DNA of 60,806 nt from Krasilnikovozyma curviuscula. Taxonomy: Eukaryota > Basidiomycota > Tremellomycetes > Cystofilobasidiales > Mrakiaceae. Each line of letters opens with the position of its first letter. Position 1 is the stretch's first letter. The position numbers and the translations under genes were made by a program. Below, in pieces: positions 47,059-58,040 of the stretch. Where the stretch lies: assembly GCA_014825775.1 (NCBI GenBank), contig MVAQ01000122.1, forward strand, positions 1-60,806. The letters run 5' to 3'. The notes under the pieces were generated by a model. The model was given only the letters and a program-made list of their open reading frames with translations, had not been told where the DNA came from and ran no database searches.

Positions 47059-49420
47059 TTAAGAAGGAGCTTTCTTCGAAGGAGGCGAGGGTAGATGAGG
47101 AGGGGAAAGAGGTTCAAATGACGTGGTGCTGAGCGGCTGCGAGATGGTGGAGTTTTCATTAGAGAGGTGTCTTCCTGGAGAGCTCAGGTCGTTCATGCCG
47201 ATACCGGATGAAAGGGGTGGTATGCTGAAGAATGCACTGCTATCGTTATTTTGTGAGCGTTCTTTGTGTTGGAGAGTGATTTGTGGGGAAGCGTCGAATG
47301 ATGAGGTATGCGAATGAGATGAAACGTTAGATTTGATTGTTCCCGTCAAAGCCCTGTGTTACGAATCATCCAGTGAGAAAAAAATCCAAATGAAGGGAGA
47401 AAAAAATGCAAGCGAGAGGGGCGCCTACATTTGCTCCTGTTGGAAAGCTTTGACCAGTTTTTCATCTCTGTGTCTAGCCAAACGCATCTCGCCCCTCTCA
47501 GTCTCGTGCTCAAGCTCATCCTTCTTCTCTGCAACAGAAAGCTGTCGCTTCATCGCCTCTGATAAAAGAGACTCATCTGATCCTTCTCCCACCACGTCCA
47601 AACTGGCTGAAGCGTTTTCGATGCGACGCTGAATGGATCCTCCACGAGAAGCTCTTCGGAAACCCTTGTTTCTGAAATCCGAAAAAAAAACTTGTATGAA
47701 CTACTACTCATGTATAGAAAAAAGAGAAAAATCGTTCTACTCACTCCTTAGCTACAGGAAACATCACCGTCGAAGTTCCAAAAGCCGAGAAGCCACCCAT
47801 CAACTCAGACAGAGCCAGCGGACGATTCGACGACCCAGAACTCGGCACTTCCTTCAAACCACTTCTCGTTGACTCTGCAGCCAGAGATCTCACCGATGAC
47901 TCCCCACTGATGACGGACGAGAAAGTGGACTCAGAGTCGGATGAGAGAGATGGTGTTCGAGCGAGGTCGGCTCTGCTAAAGGAGTGGCTTCTGAACACGG
48001 ATGACCCTATGCCTCTCAGAGCATCAGATAGGGATGGTGAAGCTGCAGATACAGATCGAGTTTCTTCCCGATTGACACTCAAAGGCATTGTCGAGCACCT
48101 CTGTATCTTCGGCAGAGCTGGTTTGGGCGATGATAGGTCAAAATCTCTATCGATTGAGTCAAATTTGAAGTGACCAGACGCGTTGAGATTGACGGAGGGG
48201 GGGCCATGGGACCTGCTTCGAAACGGCTGAGGTCTTTGTGGATGAGAAGATGCTAATGTCGAGGAGGAGACTACAGGATCTACACGACTGCTTCCCAAGC
48301 GCGCTGTCTTGATAGAGACCAATCCCACTGAGTCTGTACTAGTCAGCGCGATTCCAGAATCTGTTGACGGGCCTGTTAATGGACGCCGGCTAAACGTAGC
48401 GGGTTGGGACTGGCGTGGAGAAGAAGAAATCCCTAGCGAAGGAGTCTGAACAGTGGTGGTAAACCTACGCGATTTTCTATGCTTTGCTGTAGACGGTGGG
48501 AGAGGGATGTTCTGGGGGAGAATTTCGGTCTCAAAAGAAGGCGATGCAATAGGTGTTGTGGGGGCAGAAGGCGCTTGATATTGATGCGAAGATGCGGGTT
48601 GACCAAGAGCTGAGAAAGAGGATGGGAATTGTGGGAAAGGATAGCCTTCAGACTCAACCATCAAATCAGGATGAGTGACCACACGAGAAGTAGAACTCCT
48701 GCTAGAAGGTGAGCCGGAAGACAACGCATCGAAGTCGCGAGGGAACTTCGAGAAGGATGGCGTAGTAGGTGTCGTATGAGTAGGTACATTCAATGAGCGG
48801 TATCGGCGAGGAGAAACTGGTGTGAATGAAGGTCCTGCTTCAGGAAACTGAGACCCTGTCTCTCTTTCTGCTACCCGTTCCCTCCTGGCTCTACCATCAC
48901 CAGAAACTGATTTAGCTCTCAACAGCTTCTCTTTCTCTTTCTTCCTCGAAGCTTTTGGTGTGATGGATTCGAGTTTCCCGCCTTGAGTGATGGCATAAAA
49001 AGTCGAGTAGGACGAGGAGGTATCGGTGACGGGAAGAGATGTCATCGACGCTGGTGACGAGGGTGAATCGACGAGAAGAGTGGAAGATTTCCTAGAAGAG
49101 GTGGAGGGAGCCTTCTTGAGTGTGATGGGCGGAACACTGACGGTGTTCCTTCTCGATTTGGATCGGCTGGGTGGAAGAGGAATATTTTCCGGTGCAACTT
49201 CTTCTGGAATGAGTCCGGATAGCTCTGCTGTAGGTGAGGAGAGAGGATGCAGAGATGGGAGAAGGTTGCACTGCTGCTGTGATGTTGAGGGTGTTCCGGC
49301 TGCCTTCCACTCGCCTGCATGAAATGGATTCTCAGCATCAAACACTAAATCGAGCAGTTCACCAACCCCACACTGACCTGAATCTGACCATTTCTGGTCT
49401 GATATCTTTTCTAGCGACAT
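47059..49420 (-). CDS. Large Ser/Pro-rich disordered protein, function unknown
   Basis: Start at ATG 49420 (MSLEKISDQKWSDSGQCGVG). Exon 1 runs to about 47745 and encodes some 560 residues without a stop, rich in Ser, Pro and Arg, with two copies of a short motif: APENIPLPPSRSKSRRNTVS and LPQNIPLPPSTAKHRKSRRF. Two further exons follow: one with SLLSEAMKRQLSVAEKKDEL and ETERGEMRLARHRDEKLVKA, a charged coiled coil, and a last exon ending LPSPPSKKAPS. The basic S/T-P sites suggest regulation by phosphorylation, possibly as a cytoskeletal or polarity scaffold, but no family was recognised. The repeated N-I-P-L-P-P-S motif could be a short binding site. Confidence 0.7.
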
Positions 49421-50437
49421 TTTTCTGACAGAGGCATTCAAAAGAAAAGGCTGAAACAGTGGATTGCAGCGCTCGATGCTACCGTGGCTTCACAGCGAGC
49501 AAAAGCGAACCTATCCAGTCCAAAGGAGGCGCCAGACAAAAGAGAAAATGCCCCAGAACCGTATCAGGTAAGGTTGCTGGGGCAAGGTTGAAGATTATTG
49601 TAGGGCAGAACACACGGGGAGGAGAGATTTATTTTAATTGCTGGGAAGGCAGCCGTCGTCGATGGGGGGACCTGCAGGAAAAAAGAGGCTTCGACGCCTC
49701 TTCGCTCGGAATCGCCTGGGCAAACAAAGGCTTCAGTCCCTGATCAGACTGCTGGTGCTGCGTTGGCTCGAGAAAGACGGGTCTCTGTCGGAGGGAAATG
49801 AGTATTCGCTTGACTGATAGCAGATCAAGCAGAACCAAAAGAAAAAGAAAAAAAAAAGACGTAGTCGACCTTTTAGTGCATGACGCCGCTCTCGCGAAGC
49901 TTGGGTCATAGCCATAAGGAGCTCCAGAAACGCAGTCTTCTGTCGTGTCGTGAACTCACCCTGCTGAGAAGTCAAGATTCGAGTTAATTTCTTCGCTGTA
50001 TCGAGTTCTGTTGAGGTTGGATTCCAACTTTGTGGTACAATTTAGACGATGGAGTCAGTGTGCGCGTCTGCGATGATCGGCGCCTAGTAGGTGGTGGTGC
50101 GTTGACGCGTCCTTTCGCGTGAGAGTAATAAGAATAGTACCTGCTTTTTCCTTGCCATGCTACAAGCAGATAAAATATAGGAAAGATAGTGTCGGTTCCG
50201 CGCCAAGGCCAGTATCTCATCTCGTTTCTCGAGCTCCACTTTCGTAGCCACAAAAACAGATATCGCAGCTTGCTTCTTGAGCAAGTAATGAATGAAATAG
50301 ATCATTAAATTTACTATCCACCTCGCCCACGATGACGCCTACATCTCACATTGAAGCGAGATGTGAGGTTGTACACAAGAGCTCAAACCACAGCACATAG
50401 GAGTCAGACCCCGCTAGTTGAGCGAGTTCGCTGTCCA
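49421..50437. other. Intergenic or degraded region, 1.0 kb
   Basis: Between the Ser-rich gene's start and the stop of the cullin-like gene, both minus strand. If the latter is a decayed full-length cullin, its missing C-terminal coding sequence should have lain here, but no cullin-homology-domain motif or neddylation-site-like segment was found in any frame. Frames on the minus strand (49733-49975, 50084-50305) are short and unrecognised. Confidence 0.45.
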
Positions 50438-51258
50438 TCATTGTAGCTCTTTGCCAGTAAGAATGTCTCCGTTCGAGTATCGCGCTGGTTTGAGCCTCTC
50501 TTGCAAGTCCTTTATCTGTTGAAAGGCGCCTGAGGAGAGCTCCGTTACGGAAGGTGGTAAGAGCGCAGACTGGATATCTGGATATTTGGGTTCCGAATGA
50601 CACAGAAATGCCTCGTAGAACAATGTCGTGCCCATTTGAGAGATTGATGGCTGGTTGTGAACCTTCACCCTTGTCCGATTCTATCACAGAGCCATTCGGT
50701 GTCATTCAGGTAGTAGAATAATACGGCAATCTTACAACACAAGAAAGAATTACATACTAAGTAGGTTCCCACTCTATTTAGATGGGCCAGGCCGACTTCA
50801 AAGATATTTGCTGTCGATAAGAAGAGCGCTCTGAAGGCGTCGTCTTGTTCAGCACCTTCCGCTGCTGTCGGGCATGATGGCAGAGCCGGCAGAAGGACAT
50901 CGGTAGCAATCTGGCCCACACGCTCAACCAACAACGACTCTATGAGTGTATAAACCCGGTTTGTGTACAGGGAGATTTCAGTCGGGGTGGGGCAACACAG
51001 AAGAGAAAACGAAGAGAAAACGAAGAGAAAACTCACAGGCACAGCACCCTTGTACCTCGGCGGCGTGGTGCAGATATTATAAATGAGAACATATATCTCC
51101 ATGTATTCGTGGTAGGACGAGTGTGCGTTTAATCCGTTGATGAGGGTCTTCCTACAGAATGCAGCGATTTCATCTTCTGCAGCTTTGAAGTCGACTTCTG
51201 TAGTCAGACGACGTTGAGGAATCTCCCTATTTGGATCCATATTTGTGGGAGGGCTCAT
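50438..51258 (-). pseudogene. Truncated cullin-like gene, possible pseudogene
   Basis: The minus-strand frame from ATG 51258 gives FKAAEDEIAAFCRKTLINGL, then HEYMEIYVLIYNICTTPPRY, matching the first cullin repeat (Y-M-x-L-Y-x-x-x-Y-N-Y-C-T), and FEVGLAHLNRVGTYL, which with the next exon becomes LNRTRVKVHN, like the cullin I-N-R-L-F-x-Y-L-N-R-x-W-V-K segment. It stops after about 230 residues at 50438, so it lacks the cullin-homology domain that binds Rbx1 and the neddylation Lys. Upstream, a frame starting MDEPALI hits an in-frame TAG and then continues open into this gene. A 97 nt intron-like stretch (51035-50939) would shift the frame if removed at its strongest donor, while the unspliced frame stays open. 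It may be a pseudogene, a short regulatory protein or a mis-modelled gene. Confidence 0.5.
51000..51034. repeat. Three tandem copies of an 11-mer
   Basis: The unit gaagagaaaac is repeated three times, so the minus strand reads as a pyrimidine-rich gttttctcttc repeat inside the intron-like part of the cullin-like gene. Slippage here changes length in units of 11 and would shift the frame if the stretch is translated. Confidence 0.75.
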
Positions 51259-51612
51259 TCGGAAGATAGAACCTACCTTACCTGAGAGACCTCGACTGGT
51301 TTCTTGCAACAAGTCAGGCGTGTCGGACGCGAGAGGGGCAGCCGTGTCCTGCTAAATGAGCGCTGGCTCGTCCATTTTCTACGCAAAGGTAGGTGTTTTT
51401 GATATCATTGGAAAGAGAGGAATCTTAAGTCTCCAATGAGATCATCTCTGCATGAAAAAAAACGACAAAAGTCAAAATGATGTCCGTATCACCAGAAAGG
51501 GAACCGCAAAAATGATCTTCACGCTTCCTTCGTATGACTTGATTGGGTTATCACCCTTTGTCCTGGCTCGTCCAAACACCATCTGCCCCTCTGTGCTGAT
51601 ATTGTCGTCAAG
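51259..51612. other. Divergent promoter region, 354 bp
   Basis: Between the cullin-like gene (minus) and the secreted-protein gene (plus). It contains the upstream frame MDEPALI with its TAG (about 51352-51375) and an acceptor-like tttag on the minus strand. No TATA or known operator was seen. Confidence 0.4.
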
Positions 51613-54049
51613 ATGAAGGTTTCCTCCCTTGCTGGAGCTCTCGTGCTCCTCAGCTCCGTCTCTCATGCGGCAGATATCTCCAAGCTGCTCCAGGCTGCTG
51701 CTGTCGAACGAGTCGACGCGCTAGCTGCTCCTGCCCTAGCCCCTGAAAACAAGGAGTGGGAATGCTCAGTTGGTGCTTGGGTACGAGCTCCAGATCTCTC
51801 ACCAAACGTATTCATCCAGGGCGATGCCAGGCTCAGAATGAACGGCTCGTCATGCTGGGAGGTCAACAAGTGGGAACTAGGTTTGAGGCTCAAGGAAAGA
51901 GCAATTGTCAGACTGAGGTATGTGACATCTTCACTGCTTCGATTGGAATCTGAGTGGTCGTTCTTATCGAGATCTGTGTTGTTGTTTGGGTGCAGAGCCG
52001 AAGGCGTCGAATTCCCTGTCAAACCTGTGTGGAACAAGACACTCCATGGAGGTGGATCTAACCTGAAAGATGGTATCTATGATGCTGGTCGTCACTTCAC
52101 CCAAAACCAAAACGAGTTCTCTAAAGCCATGAGCAATTACTGTGCGTCGATTGTTTTGAGGTGTGCGGCCCCCCGTCACCCAACTGCTAATATGTTTTCT
52201 CGTCCTCTTAGCCCAACAGTTGATGAACAAAGATCTCTGGGAAGTCCATGGAGCTGAAAGATCTGTGTTTGATATCACGACCGTCTTGAGACGCACGACT
52301 GGTAGATAATTCGCCCTGCATTACTTTGTCATTAGTTTCGTCAGACTGACAAGAACCTTGTCCATATCGTAGATTCTGGCGCATTCCCCACAGCTGATGT
52401 CCAGTCCTTCTCCCTTCATGTCCCAAACACCAACGTATGTGTCTTTTAACCCCCCTCCCCTTGATTTGATGAATTGCTGCTTCTTGCTCACTGGCTCGCT
52501 CTCTTCACAGTTCCCACCAACAAAAGCTCGCTCGTTCAGTTACCAACGCAACGAGCTTGACTTTACCTCATCTGAGACTATGTTCGAATACTACTTCAAG
52601 TTGTCACTGAACAATGGATCTATTTTGGACTACCCAGCCGGACACACCGCCTTCATTCCCTCTGGAGTTGAGAATGTAAACATTGCGCTCAGCGCAGACA
52701 GTGTTGTTGAATTGGAAAATCCTAACAGGAGAAAGCGTGTCGCTCCAGAAGGTCGTCTCGATGAGAAATGTGTAAGTCTGTTCCCCCTTCATCCTTCATC
52801 TCGAGTTTTCAAGCTGATGCTGCCTCTTCCACAACACAGGATAATGGTGGTGAGGCTCGGTTCTCAGTCAAGTTAAACAATGCTCCCAACCAGTTTATAC
52901 AAGGTGAGTATTTTAAAGCGGTTAACGTTCTGGTGGACGATTTCTCATCAGCCTTTCGGTTTGCTTGTCTCATCAAGGCGATGTTGTCCCCCTCAACCTG
53001 ACTATCATCCGTTCCGGAAATGGCACAGAGTACCCATTCCGAATCTCTCTCTCACATTTGTCGACTGCTCATCCGTCGTGGGCTTTCACAAAGGCTCACT
53101 CCGATGACCAAAGAACCGGCCTGGCGGCGACCAGGGTGAGAGAAGGATTCATGTTCAATGATCGGGGAGGTCAAATGTTGAAAGCAAAGACTCATCATAA
53201 AAGACCTGAACAATTTGCGAAGGCAAATCGTGTCGTTCATATGACCTCCAGTGTGATGTTTGGTGAAGAGCGAGGAATGAACTTGACTCAAGTCGATGAA
53301 CAGCACATCATCTACAACTTCAACATGTAGGCCTCTCGTTCCGTCCCTTTTGAAGGCCTGAAGCAGTCCGTTTACCTTTTTTGATCTTCTACAGTACCAA
53401 TGCCTCTCTTCCATCTTTCAACAAGACCTTCATCGATTTCGTCTCACTCCTCAAGTTCAATCTCCACACTCGTTACTACTGCGAACCTTCAACAATCTCA
53501 CCAGAGACAAGTCTTTCAGTGTTACCTTCGAATTCTCTCGACAAGAAGAAGAAGTTTGACATAGAATCTGACGACAACTGGCTCGAACGCAGCCCTAGTG
53601 CCCGATCTATCAAGATCGATGACTCTTCGTCTTCCGCTCTCGTTTCTGCAATGCAATTCAGCCACTTAGGAAACATAACCATTACCGTGCTGATGCCACC
53701 CACTCCTGACTCTCTCAGAGATCCTCCTACCCATTACACCTCTACCTCCGCACTCGCTCCCACCTTTGGAGCAGCCAACGCTTGGCTCAAAGACTCTCAG
53801 CAATCAGCTGTCGCATTCGGGCTTGTTAACACGACATGGGAACTCCAAGATGAAAGCACTGAATTGAAAAGTGGCGAGTACAATACAGAAAAAAGGGTGC
53901 CGGGTGGCATGAAGTGGGTCAATGGTCGTGCCACAACAGGAGCGAGACAGCACGTCGGAGAGGTTTGGGAGGAGAAACTACTGAGAGAGAGGTTGGAGAT
54001 GGAGGAAGCCTTGTCAGATGTTGAATCAACTTTGATTGTCCAGGCTTGA
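51613..54049 (+). CDS. Secreted protein with two related beta segments, function unknown
   Basis: Starts with a clear signal peptide (MKVSSLAGALVLLSSVSHA). Eight or so exons follow. An early segment reads LSPNVFIQGDARLRMNGSSC, and a later one APNQFIQGDVVPLNLTIIRS; the shared P-N-x-F-I-Q-G-D suggests two copies of one beta-sandwich domain, reminiscent of arrestin-like folds. Between them lie FSLHVPNTNFPPTKARSFSY and YYFKLSLNNGSILDYPAGHT. A dibasic site NPNRRKRVAPEG could be cut by Kex2. Several N-glycosylation sites are present (NGSS, NKT, NGT, NNGS). The C-terminal third is less structured and ends VESTLIVQA, with no anchor visible. Probably extracellular or cell-wall located; no family was recognised. 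Confidence 0.72.
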
Positions 54050-54386
54050 TAAACTCATGATATGGTGCCGTAGTCATTAACTGCTTAGCTCCTCGTCGCC
54101 ATCACTTCATTTGGTTTGCCTACTAAATTTTTCTTCTGCTTCTGCTTAATGCACATATCGTAATTATAGTTATAGATGTTTGAGTATTCAGTCTCATTCT
54201 GGAGCCAGTTCATTTTAAAAGTGATAGAAGTGATTCGGTACTTGCAGAGGACTTGCACAGATAGGCGCAGGCCCTAAAAACGAAAACAAAACTCAGGGCG
54301 TCTCGCTTGGACGGAACTCTTGATCTCAGTCTCTTCGACCTCCCCATCTCGGCTTCAAACTAGTCCAGCTCACTGACTTCTACAAA
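54050..54386. other. Intergenic, 337 bp
   Basis: 3' end of the secreted-protein gene and promoter of BIG1, both plus strand. Nothing distinctive was seen. Confidence 0.5.
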
Positions 54387-55541
54387 ATGCCATCCATGAA
54401 GCCAATCCTTCTTTCCCTCTCGCTGGCTTCAGTTGCATCAGCCTTCGTAGGAACCTCGCCGTTCGTTGCTTGGACTGACAGGGCTGATTTGAGGTAAGAC
54501 CCGAGCTCTTCTTCTCCAATCTGTCCGCCCTTCCTTCTCTGACCCTAGTCTCTATATCTGTGGGTGGTTTTTTCGGTATAGTCTTCCAGTCTCAAAGTCT
54601 TTGCTGGCATCGAATGAAGTCCTCAAGGTCTTGTCGAGCGACGTCGTTTGCCCTGCGACGGGAGAGGGCTCGTTAAAGCATGTCGTCCTCCTCCTCATCG
54701 AAGATGTAAGTGTCATCATTTTTCCTTCAATGATCTCAGAAGCACATTGGTGATCTGTACACGGGAAAGCTGTAACTGACCGACCAATGGGACCTTTTCC
54801 TTTTCACCTCACCCTACCCGCTTCTTTCGCATCGTCATTTTCGAATCAACTCAGCTCCACGCCTCCTCTCTACCATCCCTCTCGCTCCCTAAATCATCTC
54901 TTACGGTTCCGTACGTCAAGCCAGTGTCAGGCGAAAGCGAAGATATCTTGTCGGCGTGGGAGAAGCTGAAGTCGGAATGCGCTGATGTCGAGTTCAGGAT
55001 GGCCTCTTCAAGCAATGCTGATACATCAGGTACGTCTTTGTCTTCTTTCTCTTTCTTTGAAATGCATTAGTGTGGTTTTAGTTTCGACTCTAAGACTGAC
55101 CATCTGTGTTCTTTTGCTCTCCTAATCACTGCCCACTCTCCAGCGACATGGGCAAACATGTACATCAAGAAATACACTTCCTCCCCATCACACCTCATCA
55201 TCCTTTCTTCTGACCCACGTTCATCTCATCAAAGCTCCGATAATGAAGCCCCAGCTCTCCGAATTCAAGAACGAGCTGAGCAACCCCTGACAACACCGTA
55301 CAACCTTCACCCTGGCGCCATCTCCGTTGCAGCTAAGAACTCGACGAAGCATACCGTCAAGGGAGAACTACTGGATCGATATACGGTCCTCAGTGCCCCT
55401 CTCATCGGCGGCTTGTTGGTGACATTTGGCATCTTCTTCCCTATCTTGGCTTTAGGAATCAGTGCGCTGTTGAGCGTCAGTGTCCCTCCTAGGATGATTG
55501 AGGTTGCTAAGGCTCCAAGTGATGAAAAGAAGAGGCAGTAG
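54387..55541 (+). CDS. BIG1: BIG1-like ER membrane protein (beta-1,6-glucan synthesis / V-ATPase accessory family)
   Basis: Four exons from ATG 54387. A signal peptide (MPSMKPILLSLSLASVASA) is followed by FVGTSPFVAWTDRADL, the N-terminal motif of Big1. The luminal part includes SNEVLKVLSSDVVCPATGEG and HVVLLLIEDQ, and the C-terminal helix reads LIGGLLVTFGIFFPILALGI followed by SALLSVSVPPRM, matching the conserved transmembrane domain shared by Big1 and the V-ATPase accessory protein Voa1/Ac45. The tail is short and Lys-rich (APSDEKKRQ), compatible with ER retention. In yeast, Big1 is needed for normal cell-wall beta-1,6-glucan. Length, about 290 residues, is near the family's. Confidence 0.82.
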
Positions 55542-56156
55542 GCTGCTTCCTGCCTCGGTGCATGGGTGGATAATTGGTAGTGACGGGAAGCATAATACTG
55601 TCGAACGGATGGTTCACATGATTAAACCTCTTTGTGGGTCAAGAACTGATGATTGTGTTATAGAATTTTGTTTACTTTATCTTGCCGGAATGGGCTAGCT
55701 ATGATGGGCTTCAATGCGCAATCGTATATAATATTTGCAGAACCATTTATTGACGTACGCTCACCGAATATCTGGAGCTTCTAAAGGTGGGAGACTGAAA
55801 ATATAGATTGCCATTTCTTTTTTGGACGTCTTTCCATCTCACCCACCTTATCTGTTGCGGACGACACAAAAATCGATCGCTCCGATCAAACGCTTGCGAC
55901 TTACTCATCTAGCTCGTGATTTCGGTTTTTAAGCTTACCATAAGCCCTCATAATTATTTCTTTAGCGGTAAAACTATAAAGACAAGCATCTTTGCTCCCT
56001 CTGCTTCTGTCCCCAACTAGATCCTAACTTTCCCTCTCAAACATCTTCTATCTCATCCAAACATGTGAGTATGAACCTGTAACTGCTTGAACTGTCACCA
56101 TTTCATGACATCCTAATGAAACTTCGCTTGCTTCTTGAGGGCAATCGATAATGCAG
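55542..56156. other. Intergenic with ADH leader intron
   Basis: Contains the BIG1 3' end, an AT-rich promoter (near 55960, cggtaaaactataaagacaa, includes a TATA-like tataaag) and the leader of the alcohol dehydrogenase gene. A leader intron is proposed at 56065-56156: its donor gtgagt overlaps a start-stop ATGTGA at 56063, and its acceptor ag directly abuts the coding ATG. Confidence 0.55.
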
Positions 56157-57789
56157 ATGGATCTTCCAAAGACATACAGAGCTGCTGTTGTTCCTAAAGT
56201 TAGCTGCTTTTACACTTTCGTTCATACACAAAATATGTTGTTTTCAGCTTTTCCTGAATAGGGCGGGGGACCATTCCATATTGTTGAGAAAGCAATGAAG
56301 CTTCCTGAAGAGCACGAAATCTTGATCAAAGTCGAAGCCTGTGGCATCTGCAAATCGGATGATGTTGTTAGAGTAAGTTTCCTCTCGAGTGACCTCCCTC
56401 TTGTACCTCGGGCAGTCGTAATTTTGATCTTCCTTCGAACGTAACTACCTCTCTCTTTATCGACCTACATGTCTAAACTTTGTCTTGCTTCGTATGAACA
56501 GCACGGCGAAACTCACGGCGGTGGTATCCCAGTCGATCGAGTTCCAGGTCACGAGATTTGCGGCACTATTGTGGCCGTCCCAGCTAGTGAAAGAAGTTGG
56601 AAGGTCGGTGACAGAGTCGGATCGGGATGGCATGGCGGGCACGACTTCATGTGCGAGAGATGCACCAGAGGAGACTTTGGACTGTGCAGGAACGAGACTG
56701 TGAGTGTTCCGTTTTTCACTACATTTGTTTTTAGAATACATTCAGTACAGAGATCCTTTGGAACTAATCATTGTCATCTACTATCCGCAGATTAACGGTA
56801 TCAACGTCGATGGTGGATGTGAGTGACACGGTTTCGCATCTTTTTTGAAAGACTTTTGTGAAGCCTGATGAACTTTCCTTTCAAAGATGCTGAATATGCC
56901 ATCTTGAGACCAGAAGCACTAGCAAAGATCCCAAAGGATGCAGACGCTGCTAAAGTTGCCCCTCTCCTGTGAATCGATTCAGCGAAGCTTGACCTCTCTG
57001 ACCTCAACTGATGGCAGTGCTCTCCTTTCAGTTGCGCTGGTGTTACCGTTTATAATTCATTGAGAAATATGGGCATCATTTCTGGAGGAATTGTTGCCGT
57101 TCAAGGTGTCGGAGGTTAGTCGCCATTGGCTAAACGAGCACCCCGGCGTGTAATGATGGTCATAACTCATCAACAGGTCTAGGTCATCTAGCAATCCAGT
57201 AAGGATTTCCTGTTTTTTTCTGCTGCCTTCTTACTTCTGTTGGATGTTTTATGCCTGCAGATTCGCCCATCACATGGGATACAGAGTCGTCGCCATCTCG
57301 CACGGCGACTCCAAAGAACCTCTCGCCAAACAACTCGGTGCTGAGGCGTACATCAACACTTCCAAATCCAAACTTTCTGAAGAACTTCAAAAGCTTGGAG
57401 GGGCCGAATGTATCATGTATCTCGCCGGCGGTGATGCCTCTGAGCTGATCAAGGGTCTTGCGCCAGGTGGAACCTTGCTTGTCCTAGCGCTCAACAGTGA
57501 GATCAAGTTCAACTCAACTGATCTTTTGCTCACCCGTTTAAAGGTTATTGGTTGGCCCTCTGGTACCGCTAGAGATTGGGAAGACTGCAGTGAGCCATGG
57601 GCTTGACTTCTCCTGGTCCTTATCTCGTCTCGTAGCTGACATCCACGTCTTTCATTCTATCTAGTCTCTTTCGCTGAGAGATTTGGGGTTGAGTGCGCTG
57701 TTGAGAAGTTCAAGTTTGACAATGTTGAGCAGGCTTACAGCGCCATGACTGATGGAAGCGTCAGATTCAGATCAGTCATCATCATGTAA
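56157..57789 (+). CDS. Zinc-dependent alcohol dehydrogenase (MDR family)
   Basis: About ten short exons; starts MDLPKTYRAAVVPK. The GroES-like part has GPFHIVEKAMKLPEEHEI, ACGICKSDDVVR (catalytic zinc Cys), VDRVPGHEICGTIVAVPASE (zinc His-Glu) and WHGGHDFMCERCTRGDFGLC (structural-zinc lobe; the first ligand is Asp, as I recall from some fungal homologues). The NAD(P) fold follows: IVAVQGVGGLGHLAIQFAHH, with the G-x-G-x-x-G turn, then VVAISHGDSKEPLAKQLGAE. It ends AYSAMTDGSVRFRSVIIM, closely typical of this family. It should oxidise an alcohol or reduce an aldehyde using zinc and NAD(P); the substrate is unknown. Cytosolic, with no targeting signal. Confidence 0.92.
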
Positions 57790-58040
57790 CTGTTGTCACA
57801 GTTACCCTTTAAGGAAAACGTGACCTCTTATACATATCCTTCTTTATGACATCTTGAGAACTTCTATAATGAAGGCGCTTCCAACTCTTTACCATTCACT
57901 GCGAGACAGCGCAATTCCATGTCTCTCCGTCCATTTCGACATCCCCAGCCATTTTCCAGCGACGACCAACCGCCAACCTCATGTTGCTCTAAAATTCGAT
58001 TGAACCAGCAACATAGTTATATTTAAATTGACGTATCATC

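Noticed and set aside
56620..56700. Loss of one structural-zinc Cys in the alcohol dehydrogenase (Asp at the first position)
   Set aside because: As I recall, fungal members of this subfamily commonly have Asp at this ligand position, so it is not a sign of decay.
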